From NCBI GenBank assembly GCA_020636315.1, contig JACJYA010000013.1, positions 186,001 through 250,000 of the forward strand: DNA of 64,000 bases. Direction: 5' to 3'. Within the stretch, counting starts at the first letter, position 1. Each line of letters begins with the position of its first letter. The stretch is from Lewinellaceae bacterium. Its GTDB lineage: Bacteria > Bacteroidota > Bacteroidia > Chitinophagales > Saprospiraceae. The notes below the pieces were generated by a model. That model had not been told where the DNA came from. It saw only the letters and a list, made by a program, of their open reading frames with translations, and did no database searches. The translations under genes and the position numbers were made by a program. Below are positions 54,209 to 62,074 of the stretch, piece after piece.

Positions 54209-54955
54209 TCAGGCAAGGTTAGCCCTCATCTTCTTCTTCGTTTTTTTTTCCTTCTTTTTACTTTCCTTCAATTCGAAGCTGAAGCCTTCCGCGAGGAATT
54301 TCTCATATTTCTCCCGGTCGAACTTATAGAGGCGGGCCGGGCGGTGGGCAACCCCTTCCTGGGTCTCATCGAGGTCGATCAAAAGGTTCATGGACAGGAT
54401 CTTTTTGCGGAAGTTGCGCTTGTCGAGCTCTGTCTCAAGGATGGCTTCGTAAAGGTGCTGCAATTCCGTAAGGGTAAACTTGGGAGGAAGTAGTTCGAAG
54501 CCTACGGGCCGGGAGCGGACCAGCCACTTCAGGCGGTTGAAGCATGCATCCAGGATCTCTTTGTGGTCAAAGGCCAGGTCATCGACCTTGGAAACCGAGT
54601 GCCATTTGGCTTTCTTCGCTATGGATGAAGGTTGGATGTTGTAATGGCTGATCTTTATCAGAGAAAAGTAAGCAACCGTGATCACCCGTCCAATTGGGTG
54701 GCGGCCCACGGCGCCAAAGGTTTTCACCTGTTCCAGATAGACATTGCGTAGCCCTGTAAGTTCGTCCAGAACGCGTTTGGCGGCGGTGTCCAGGTCTTCA
54801 GAAGGATAAACAAAATACCCTGGTAATGCCCATTTCCCCTTGAATGGCTCTTCTCCTCTGTTGATGAGCAATACTTTCAGGTCTCCCTCGTCGAACCCGA
54901 AGATGACGTTGTCAACAGTGAAGGCAGACTTGAAATATTCATTGAATTCGTTCAT
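54209..54955 (-). CDS. Nudix-domain transcription regulator (NrtR/AraR-like)
   Basis: A 248-residue protein. The N-terminal half is a Nudix fold (VDNVIFGFDEGDLKVLLINRG; WALPGYFVYPSEDLDTAAKR, then VLDELTGL), in which the catalytic Nudix-box glutamates are partly replaced, as in Nudix-related regulators that bind but do not hydrolyse their ligand. The C-terminal half is a winged helix (PPKFTLTELQHLYEAILE; DKRNFRKKILSMNLLI), ending in a Lys-rich tail. Family members sense ADP-ribose, NAD intermediates or sugars such as arabinose. The start is ATG 54955 (MNEFNEYFK). A 19-bp palindrome lies 88 bp upstream and is a good operator candidate, which suggests self-control and possibly control of comEC. 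Confidence 0.83.
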   Translation of the reverse strand: MNEFNEYFKSAFTVDNVIFGFDEGDLKVLLINRGEEPFKGKWALPGYFVYPSEDLDTAAKRVLDELTGLRNVYLEQVKTFGAVGRHPIGRVITVAYFSLIKISHYNIQPSSIAKKAKWHSVSKVDDLAFDHKEILDACFNRLKWLVRSRPVGFELLPPKFTLTELQHLYEAILETELDKRNFRKKILSMNLLIDLDETQEGVAHRPARLYKFDREKYEKFLAEGFSFELKESKKKEKKTKKKMRANLA

Positions 54956-55042
54956 TATCGATGTCAAATAGGTGTTCGCCTTTATTTTACAGCGCTGAAA
55001 TTAGTTAAATATTCACGTAAATCCAATGAAACAGAAGGGAAT

Positions 55043-55061
55043 TAGTGTAAAGTTTACACTA
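55043..55061. promoter_or_regulatory. 19-bp perfect palindrome, candidate operator of the Nudix regulator
   Basis: TAGTGTAAAGTTTACACTA, two perfect 9-bp arms around a central G, lies between the divergent Nudix-regulator and comEC genes. Its length and symmetry suit a dimeric winged-helix regulator. It shares the GTGTAAA word with the dispersed repeats at 25301 and 57362, so origin from such a repeat is possible. Confidence 0.55.
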
Positions 55062-55180
55062 CCTGCTGCTATTGGTTAAGCTATTGTAAGTCAAAGGAAA
55101 ACATAGTTGAACAAAACCGGTGTCGGCATCAGGAGCCGGCAAAGCAATTTGAAACGGATGCCGCCGGCAGGCCAGTGCTT

Positions 55181-55212
55181 TTTGCACTTCCCGGAAAAAT
55201 GCGGTATTTTTA
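55181..55212 (+). promoter_or_regulatory. Candidate promoter of comEC
   Basis: TTTG (55181-55184) and TATTTTTA (55205-55212) are 20 bp apart, fitting the Bacteroidota TTG-N(17-23)-TAnnTTTG pattern with one mismatch in the -7 element. The predicted start near 55218 gives a 60-nt leader. Confidence 0.5.
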
Positions 55213-55277
55213 CAAACAAGTGCGCATAGAGAGGAACCACAGTCGAACCGATTGCCGGACCTTTTAAAACATGCGAC

Positions 55278-57359
55278 ATGAACTGGCGGGAATTTCCGTT
55301 GGCCCGCCTGTTGCTGCCGCTCCTGCTGGGAATAGGAACCGAGGGAGTCGTACCGGAGTGGCTGCAGTGGGGTGCACTTTCCATACTCATCTCTTTGCTG
55401 GCTCTTCTGGCCTTTTGGCAACGCCCCGGATGGCGTTTCTCCCGGCGTTGGTGGTTCGGGTTTGCCACTCATTTCTGGTTTTTCCTCCTGGGTTTTCTGC
55501 TGGTTCATTTTCACGATGAGCGCCGGCGCCCTTCTTATCCATTTCCTGCGCTGGCTGAAGAAGCCCTGTTCCTGGGCCGGGTCAATACTCTGGAGCCTAC
55601 CGGCAGCAAGTTGAGGCTTTCCGTTGGCCTTCAGTCCGTGGCGGATACCTCCGGAGTATTGCGTAAGGTGGCGGGCAGGCTCCTCGTTTATCTGGATATC
55701 ACCTCTCAGGCCCGCCAACTCCAGCCCGGTGATCTTATCCTTTTTGATGCTGTAGTGTTGCCGGTGCCGCCCCCTCTCAATCCGAGGGCTTTCGATTATC
55801 GCCGTTATCTCCATTATCAGAATACCCATTATCAGGCCTTTGTCGATGAAGAGAACTGGAAGTTGCTGGAGCACCGCCCGAGCTTCGCTAACCGGGCGCA
55901 GCAACTGCGCCATGCCTGCCTTCGGGTGCTGCAGCGGCATCTTCCTACGAAGAATGAGTATGCGGTGGCGGCTGCCCTCATCCTGGGCTACAAGGCGGAG
56001 TTGTCCGATGAAACCCGAAATGCCTACGCCCACACCGGCGCCATGCATGTCCTGGCGGTGTCGGGGCTGCACGTCGGCATCATACAGCTGCTGCTCTCCT
56101 TCCTGCTGGGGCGGCTGCGCCTGTCCGGCCCCTACTGGCCGGTGGTGCGCACCGTGCTGCTGCTGGCCAGTATCTGGGCCTTCGCTATGATCACCGGCGC
56201 CTCTCCCTCGGTGCTTCGGGCAGCCACCCTGTTCTCTTTTCTTTCTGTGGGGCAGGCCCTGCAGCGATACACCAATATTTACAATACCCTGGCGGCTTCG
56301 GCATTTTTACTCCTGTGTATCGACCCCTATCTTTTATATAACATTGGTTTTCAATTGTCTTACCTGGCGGTATTGGGTATCGTCTATTTTCAGCCGATCC
56401 TCTACCGGCAGTGGTACATCGAAAACCGGGTTGGCGATTACCTGTGGAAACTACTGGCGGTTTCCCTGGCGGCCCAGTTGACGACCCTGCCGTTGAGCCT
56501 CTTCTATTTCCACCAGTTTCCTTTGTATTTCTGGCTTTCAGGCCTTGTCGTGGTACCGGCGGCAGCCCTCATCCTCTCCTCAGGGCTGGCGCTTTTTGTG
56601 CTGCACCTGATGCCGTTCGCAGGAATGGCCATTGGCAAGCTCCTTTACGGCATCACCTGGATGGTGAACGCCCTGATCTTTCTGATACAACAGATTCCGG
56701 GGAGTCTGCTCGAAGGGTTCTGGATCGGCCCGTGGCTTGTGGGGCTGATGTATCTGTCCCTGCTGGGTATCGTGGCCGGGAGGGAAACCCGGAAGTTCAA
56801 ATGGGTGCTGGGGGCGTTGGCGTGCCTGCAGGGCATCGCTGCCCTTAATGCAGTCAGGTCCGTTCAGGTTGAAAAGCAGCGGGTGCTGACGGTATATCAC
56901 ATCCCTCGCGCTACGGCTCTGGGCGTTTATGAGGGCAGAGATGCGGCCCTGTTCTGTAATGAGAAGCTTGCCAGACAACAGCTGGAATATGCCTGCCGGA
57001 ACCATCAGTGGTATCTGAGGGCCCGCCCTCCCGCCCGGTTGGCCCTGACAGGAAATGGGGACGGAAGAAGTTGGTGGTTCCGGGATGGGGCCCTCCAATA
57101 CGGCCCTCACCGCCTGCTGGCTGTTGAGGACAGGAGGCTCCTTTCCGCTATGAGTGTTCCCGATGTCGATATCCTCCTCCTCTGCAATGGGGTGGACGCC
57201 GGCCTGGAGGAGCTTCGTCAAAAGGTGAACTTCCGCCTCCTCCTCATCGACGGCTCCAGCCCGCCCTGGAAGGCGCATCGGTGGATGGAAGAGGCCCGGG
57301 AACTGGGCATCGATTGCCACTATACGGGAGAGGATGGGGCCTGGGTGGGGGAGTGGTGA
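55278..57359 (+). CDS. comEC: ComEC/Rec2 family DNA-uptake channel protein, without a complete C-terminal nuclease-like domain
   Basis: A 693-residue inner-membrane protein. Residues about 1-65 carry N-terminal helices, about 95-190 the DUF4131/OB-like part (GRVNTLEPTGSKLRLSVGLQ), and about 220-500 the Competence domain with many helices (ALILGYKAELSDETRNAYAH; TGAMHVLAVSGLHVGIIQLL; MITGASPSVLRAATLFSF). The C-terminal part (about 530-693) has remnants of the metallo-beta-lactamase-like fold (VDILLLCNGVDAGLEEL) but no HxHxDH. The protein passes single-stranded DNA into the cytoplasm during transformation. It is followed 130 bp on by a ComEA-like gene. Confidence 0.9.
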   Translation: MNWREFPLARLLLPLLLGIGTEGVVPEWLQWGALSILISLLALLAFWQRPGWRFSRRWWFGFATHFWFFLLGFLLVHFHDERRRPSYPFPALAEEALFLGRVNTLEPTGSKLRLSVGLQSVADTSGVLRKVAGRLLVYLDITSQARQLQPGDLILFDAVVLPVPPPLNPRAFDYRRYLHYQNTHYQAFVDEENWKLLEHRPSFANRAQQLRHACLRVLQRHLPTKNEYAVAAALILGYKAELSDETRNAYAHTGAMHVLAVSGLHVGIIQLLLSFLLGRLRLSGPYWPVVRTVLLLASIWAFAMITGASPSVLRAATLFSFLSVGQALQRYTNIYNTLAASAFLLLCIDPYLLYNIGFQLSYLAVLGIVYFQPILYRQWYIENRVGDYLWKLLAVSLAAQLTTLPLSLFYFHQFPLYFWLSGLVVVPAAALILSSGLALFVLHLMPFAGMAIGKLLYGITWMVNALIFLIQQIPGSLLEGFWIGPWLVGLMYLSLLGIVAGRETRKFKWVLGALACLQGIAALNAVRSVQVEKQRVLTVYHIPRATALGVYEGRDAALFCNEKLARQQLEYACRNHQWYLRARPPARLALTGNGDGRSWWFRDGALQYGPHRLLAVEDRRLLSAMSVPDVDILLLCNGVDAGLEELRQKVNFRLLLIDGSSPPWKAHRWMEEARELGIDCHYTGEDGAWVGEW

Positions 57360-57361
57360 GG

Positions 57362-57394
57362 GTGTAAAAGTGCTTAAGTGTAAAGGTGTAAAAG
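57362..57394. repeat. GTGTAAAGGTG repeat, second locus
   Basis: Three GTGTAAA words in 33 bp with the arrangement GTGTAAAAGTGCTTA then GTGTAAAGGTGTAAAAG. The minus strand of 25340-25373 has the same arrangement with few differences. It lies directly after the comEC stop. Confidence 0.55.
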
Positions 57395-57489
57395 ATGGTC
57401 TTCAAGCGCTAATTTATTCCATTTCATTCCATCAGTCGCTTCGCTCGTGTCCCATTAGCGCTTGAATTATCCTAAAAAAATTAAATGCT

Positions 57490-58647
57490 ATGAAGTCATT
57501 TCTACAAGACTATTTCTACTACAGCCGGGCGGAGCGCAACGGCGCCTTTGTCCTCGCTTTGATCTGTACGGGGCTGTTCCTCTTTCCCCGGGTTTATCCC
57601 CATTTCATTAAAGAGTGGCCGGAGGCCAGTGAGCAGTACCGGGAAGAGGCGCTGGCCTTTTTTGAAACGCTTCGGGCTGCTGAAGATCCGGTGGCAAGGG
57701 AGGAAGGGGAGCTTTTCTACTTCGACCCCAATACCATTTCCGAGGACAGCCTGCGGCTGCTGGGGCTTTCCCCAAAAACGGCGGCCACCATCATCAAGTA
57801 CCGGGAGAAGGTGCGCCAGTTTTACCGGGCCGAAGACCTGCAAAAGATCTATACCCTGAAGGAGGAGGACTACCGGCGGCTGGCGCCCTACATCCGGCTG
57901 GCTCCTCCTCCCCCTGCCGCCCGGCAGGTGAAGATGGAGCGGGAAAAGCCTCCGGCAGCGGAGCTGCAACCCTTCCCCTTCGACCCCAATACGGCCGGCG
58001 AGGAAGAACTCAAGCGCCTGGGGTTGCCGCCCCGGGTGGTTCGAAATATGCTCAAATACCGGGAGAAGGGCGGCCGCTTCCGGGAACCGGAGGCGCTGCA
58101 AAAGGTCTATGGAATGGAAGAGGAGACATTCCTGGCTCTGGCGCCCTTTGTGGAGATCGGTGAGGAGGAAAACCCGGAGGATCCGGAGAAACAGCCTGAG
58201 AAGGCACCCTCCGGGGAGGAACTGGCCCCGGCATCCAATCCCGTGCCGGCGCCCGTAACCATTGACATCAACCAGGCTACCGCCGAAGAGTGGCGGCAGC
58301 TGAAAGGCATCGGCCCGGGTTACGCCGGGCGCATTGTGAGGTTCCGGGATAAGCTGGGGGGCTTCGCCGGCATCGATCAGGTAGCGGAGACTTACGGGCT
58401 GCCCGACAGCACCTTTCAGCATATCCGCCCTTACCTGAAGCTTTCTCCGGTATTCCGCAGGATCAACATCAATACGGCGGGTGCCGAAACGCTGAAAGCC
58501 CATCCTTATCTGGGCTGGCGGCAGGCCAATGCCATCGTCAATTACCGGGCGCAGCACGGGCCGTTCAAAGGGATAGAAGATATGCGGAAGCTCCGGGCGC
58601 TGCCGGCGGAGGTGGTGGAGCGGATAGGGCCGTATTTGGAGTTTTGA
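57490..58647 (+). CDS. ComEA-like protein with four helix-hairpin-helix repeats
   Basis: A 385-residue protein with an N-terminal transmembrane helix (ALICTGLFLFPRVY). Four HhH DNA-binding units follow, near residues 75-135 (FDPNTISEDSLRLLGLSPKT), 158-220 (FDPNTAGEEELKRLGLPPRV), 258-315 (IDINQATAEEWRQLKGIGPG) and 320-385 (ININTAGAETLKAHPYLGWR). ComEA proteins usually have one or two such units and bind incoming double-stranded DNA in the periplasm. The position after comEC supports a role in DNA uptake. The proline-rich linkers suggest a flexible multi-site binder. Confidence 0.82.
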   Translation: MKSFLQDYFYYSRAERNGAFVLALICTGLFLFPRVYPHFIKEWPEASEQYREEALAFFETLRAAEDPVAREEGELFYFDPNTISEDSLRLLGLSPKTAATIIKYREKVRQFYRAEDLQKIYTLKEEDYRRLAPYIRLAPPPPAARQVKMEREKPPAAELQPFPFDPNTAGEEELKRLGLPPRVVRNMLKYREKGGRFREPEALQKVYGMEEETFLALAPFVEIGEEENPEDPEKQPEKAPSGEELAPASNPVPAPVTIDINQATAEEWRQLKGIGPGYAGRIVRFRDKLGGFAGIDQVAETYGLPDSTFQHIRPYLKLSPVFRRININTAGAETLKAHPYLGWRQANAIVNYRAQHGPFKGIEDMRKLRALPAEVVERIGPYLEF

Positions 58648-58734
58648 GGGAGTGGGAACACAACATTGTAAGTATGTTAAACCATTTGCCCGGCTGAAAA
58701 ATAATCCCTAACTTACCATCACTACACGTTCTAA

Positions 58735-59136
58735 CCTGCCGCTGCCCGGCAACCGGGCCTGGCGGGACTGCAAGCAAAAAGCCTGCTGGATTATGCCTAC
58801 GGCATTGAAATGGAGCCCAACCACGGCTTGCCGGCTACTGGCCAGGCCCGGGGGGCGGTGAATTCCTATACGCACCACATGGCTCCGGCCAACATTCGAG
58901 TATATCCGAACCCCGCCAAAGCAAGCGTCACGTTTGAATATACGCTACTGAGCAGGGAAGAAGCGTCGCTGCACCTGTTCAATACCATGGGGCAGTTGGT
59001 AACGGAGATCCCCCTTTCTTCCCATGCCGGGCATACGGAGTGGGATGTTTCCGGCCTGGCGGAAGGCATCTATTGGTATCAGCTGTGGATAGGCGGAAAA
59101 AGCGGGCCGGCCGGGAAATTGGCCATTCAACATTAA
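58735..59136 (+). pseudogene. Remnant of a secreted protein: T9SS type A sorting domain without its gene body
   Basis: The frame is open from an upstream stop (58732-58734) and reads GLQAKSLLDYAYGIEMEPNH, then a complete type A sorting domain (IRVYPNPAKASVTFEYTLL; GIYWYQLWIGGK). The ATG at 58810 could start a 108-residue product, but there is no signal peptide, and a sorting domain alone has no cargo. It is more likely the 3' end of a deleted gene. The strong terminator at 59150 supports a once-real gene end. Confidence 0.65.
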
Positions 59137-59149
59137 TAAAATACAACTG

Positions 59150-59185
59150 AAGGGAAGTGGAAATGTTTCCACTTCCCTTTGTTTT
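59150..59185 (+). terminator. Rho-independent terminator
   Basis: Perfect 14-bp arms AAGGGAAGTGGAAA (59150-59163) and its complement (59166-59179), loop TG, are followed by TGTTTTT. It ends the T9SS remnant unit. Confidence 0.8.
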
Positions 59186-59208
59186 TGCAAGAATTCAACG
59201 ATTAAGGA

Positions 59209-60803
59209 ATGCGATCTACTATATTATTCTTCCTGGTGCTAAACGCTTCTGTATTATGGGCCCAAAATTCTTTCAGTTACAGGTTTCATTTTGGCTTTCC
59301 GGCGGCAGAGTTGACCAGCATAGTAGCCACGGATAGTTGTTATTATGTTACTGGCATCATCGCTGATTCTATCCCTCCATTCAATACCGGCAACATCTTT
59401 GTCAAATTTTCATTGGATGGGCAGGTGAAGTTAGCAAAAACTCTAAAAGATACCTTAAAAACTTATGAAACCTGGAGGAAATTTAGCTATTATAGGAGTA
59501 AATAGGTTAGCTGTTTCTGGAAATACAAAGAGATAGCACCAGAAAATCTTTGCTCCTTATTTTTGATTTGGAAGGAGATACTTTAATTTCTGCAGAGAAC
59601 TTTCCCCACCTCCTATCCGGAAGTAACCGGGCCATTTAACCACGATTTTAAAAAAACAGTTGACGGGTATGTACTATTGAACTGGATAAAGAACCCGGAC
59701 GGCACCGGCGATACCGACATGGAGCTGTTAAAACTGGATACAGCCGGGCAGAAGTTATGGAGCCGTACCTTTGGCATCACCTCCCGGAATGATGCTCCTC
59801 ATAATGTTATAGCCACTACCGGCGGCTATATCATCGCTTCCATTCGGGACAACACCAATGTGGCTCATCAGAATATTGAAGCGCACAACCACATTTTCAA
59901 GATCAATGAAGCGGGGGAGGTGCTTTGGGAGTATTTCTCTCCCTCCGGCGAACTCCGGGGCAAGGAAGGGCGGGCCATCGCCACCAGTGACGGCGGGCTA
60001 TTGGTTTTGACCGGGCAGGGCATTGAAGCTCCTGCAGGTAGGGATTCAGCCAACTACGCTGGCACAACTACGCCTTCAAGCTGGACTCCAGCCGGCACGA
60101 AGAATGGGGCGTATTAGTACGAGATTCTTTCCAGGCCATATCCTATAACAACCAACTTACCTCAGGTATAGAAGTTCAGGATGGCAGTGGCTATGCTGTG
60201 GCGGGCAATTTAATTGAAGGCACTCCTGAAGATGGTCTGTATTTCGATGGGGTATTGGCAAAAATATCTTCTGATGGGGTTTTACTTTGGAAAAGATATT
60301 ACCAACATATTCCAAGCCAAAATACCCGCCACTACATCAACGACTTAGCCCAGGCGCCCGACGGCGGCTTCATCATGGTTGGCGAAGTACGCGATACCAT
60401 CAATGCCCCCCGGCAGCAGGGCTGGCTGCTCAAGGTGGATGAATATGGCTGCCTGGTGCCTGGCTGCGAGCTGGTGAGCGGGGTAAAGTCATCAGACGAC
60501 TCCAAGTCGTCCGATGACTTTACTCTACTGCTCTACCCCAACCCGGTGGGCGAAGAACTGCAGGTGTATTTCTCCGGCCCGGCAGGCGGGGAGCATCACT
60601 TCCGCATCCTGGATGCGCAGGGGCGGGAGTGGCGGCGTTTTTCCACCCGCCTTCCAGCTTCGCCGGACGTAGCCGGCCATGCCGGGCGAAGTTCGGAAGT
60701 GACGTTGCTGGTGGAAGTGGAGGAGTTGCCGGCCGGGGTGTATTATTTGCAGTGTTTGAGGCAGGGGACGGTAGTGGCGGTGGAGGGGTTTGTGAAGCGG
60801 TGA
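59209..60803 (+). pseudogene. Multiply frameshifted secreted propeller-type protein with T9SS type A sorting domain
   Basis: The gene starts with a signal peptide (MRSTILFFLVLNASVLWAQ) and a propeller-like repeat region, but the frame breaks at least four times. After about 59475 the sense continues in another frame (GGNLAIIGVNRLAVSGN), shifts again near 59533 (RKSLLLIFDLEGDTLISAEN), again near 59620 (PFNHDFKKTVDGYVLLNWIK), runs to about 60055, and after a further shift continues through VRDSFQAISYNNQL, GYAVAGNLIEGT, GGFIMVGEVRD and GWLLKVDEYGCLVPGC. The end is a type A sorting domain (LLLYPNPVGEELQVYFSG). A palindrome at 60484-60522 sits between propeller and sorting domain. Intact, it would be about 530 residues. 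True decay is more likely than sequencing error, since neighbouring long genes are clean. Confidence 0.8.
60484..60522. repeat. Palindrome inside the decayed propeller gene
   Basis: 18-bp arms (60484-60501 and 60505-60522) with one mismatch and loop CCA; core AGTCGTCCGATGACT. In the reading frame it encodes VKSSDDSKSSDDFTL, a low-complexity linker just before the sorting domain. It looks like a palindromic repeat captured in coding sequence. Confidence 0.6.
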
Positions 60804-60828
60804 GGGCCTATTCCAATTTGCCACCCGG

Positions 60829-60908
60829 CCGGTTCTCCCCCTTTTATCAGCCGTAGCCGTTCACTGAAACATTAGGCGTAGGAGGGTGAGGAGTTAGAGG
60901 GGCCGGGG
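60829..60908. repeat. Split GC-rich palindrome, relative of the 42844 element
   Basis: CCGGTTCTCCCC (60829-60840) and GGAGTTAGAGGGGCCGGGG (60890-60908) are the two halves of the palindrome seen joined by a TTCG loop at 42844-42879. Here they are separated by 49 bp of unrelated sequence, as if the loop had been replaced or invaded. Confidence 0.6.
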
Positions 60909-60910
60909 AA

Positions 60911-61050
60911 GCACGCCCGTTGCCTGCTCATTGGGATGGTTCAATTAAGTGTGTCCCGCGTTACGCTAACCCGCTGGTTTCCAGGGCAACGAGGACCTCA
61001 GGAACCAGGAACCATGAACAGTCCCGGTAGGCATGCCCGTTGCCTGCTCA
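60911..61050. repeat. 20-bp direct repeat, 120 bp apart
   Basis: GCACGCCCGTTGCCTGCTCA at 60911-60930 recurs with one change (GCATG...) at 61031-61050. The interval has no gene. It may be a duplication left by an excised element. Confidence 0.5.
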
Positions 61051-61079
61051 CTTTGTAGCCCATTCATTCCCTCGTTCCC

Positions 61080-61874
61080 TCATTCTTTCAACTCCTGGCA
61101 CTGCGGGCAATAATACGTCGATCTCCCCGCCACCTTATCCTTTTCCAGCTCTTGGCCGTCGCGGGGGCAGGTGCCGCCCTTTTCGCGGTGGTTCCAGAGC
61201 CATTCGTCGGGGTAGTTGGCGTAGTCGGCGCGGCGATTGACGGCGGTTTGCAGGATGGCCTGCATGCGGTGGTGCAGCAGCCGGCGGGTTTTGTCGTCGA
61301 GGGCGGGGATGAGAGAGGCCGGGTGGATGCCCACCTGCCAGCACACTTCGTCTGCGTAGAGGTTTCCCATGCCGGCCAGGTTGGACTGGTTGAGGAAGAA
61401 GCCCTTGATGGTGCCGGTTTTGCCGTTCAGTTTTTCCAGAAAAGCCTCCTCGCTGATCACCAGGGCGTCTTCTCCCAGTTTTTTCTCTTTGATGAACGCA
61501 TCTTTATCCTCCAGGTAGTAAATATGGGCCAGTTTGCGGGGGCAGTCGAATCCCAGCCGTTCCCCGTCGGGGAAGAGGAAGGCGAAGCGCTCGTGTCTGG
61601 GGCGTTGTTCCGGCTCGTCGTAGGCGTAAAACTCTCCGGTCATGCCGAAGTGGAAAAGCACGTCGTGGCCGTTGTCCAGATGGGCGAAGAGGTATTTCCC
61701 CCGCCGGTAGGAGCCGGTGAATTGCCTGCCCTTCATCTTTTGGGCGAAGGCCTCGCCGCTGATGTTCTTAAAAATGTGGTTCGTTTCGCGCAGCTCCACC
61801 TTTTCGATCTTCCGGTTGAGAGCTACGCGGTCGAAGTTGAGCTTTTTGGTATTGACTTCGGGTAGTTCGGGCAT
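61080..61874 (-). CDS. Formamidopyrimidine-DNA glycosylase / endonuclease VIII family protein
   Basis: A 264-residue base-excision-repair glycosylase/lyase. The N-terminus MPELPEV gives the catalytic Pro 2 and Glu 3; YRRGKYLFAHLDNG holds the beta-hairpin Lys; QSNLAGMGNLYADEVCW is the helix-two-turn-helix. The C-terminal zinc finger is unusual: TCPRDG has Asp where the second Cys normally stands, while YYCPQCQ keeps the last two Cys. The protein would remove oxidised bases and nick the DNA; whether it prefers 8-oxoguanine (Fpg) or oxidised pyrimidines (Nei) cannot be told. It is a single gene, divergent from the TonB-dependent receptor. Confidence 0.88.
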   Translation of the reverse strand: MPELPEVNTKKLNFDRVALNRKIEKVELRETNHIFKNISGEAFAQKMKGRQFTGSYRRGKYLFAHLDNGHDVLFHFGMTGEFYAYDEPEQRPRHERFAFLFPDGERLGFDCPRKLAHIYYLEDKDAFIKEKKLGEDALVISEEAFLEKLNGKTGTIKGFFLNQSNLAGMGNLYADEVCWQVGIHPASLIPALDDKTRRLLHHRMQAILQTAVNRRADYANYPDEWLWNHREKGGTCPRDGQELEKDKVAGRSTYYCPQCQELKE

Positions 61875-62074
61875 GGGTGGCCTGTAAATGGTTCTCAGTC
61901 GTAACCGCCAAAAGCGGATAATTGTTTCCAGTGGGGCTACCCGTTAAACATAGGACACTGTTAGAAGCTCTTAGCCTCCCCATCCCTGTGTCTCCATCCT
62001 GCCAAAAAAAACCTTTCTAATTCCCTCGGAAAAATTAATAACCCTAACTTGCGTTTCCTTTCACAAGCAAAGAC

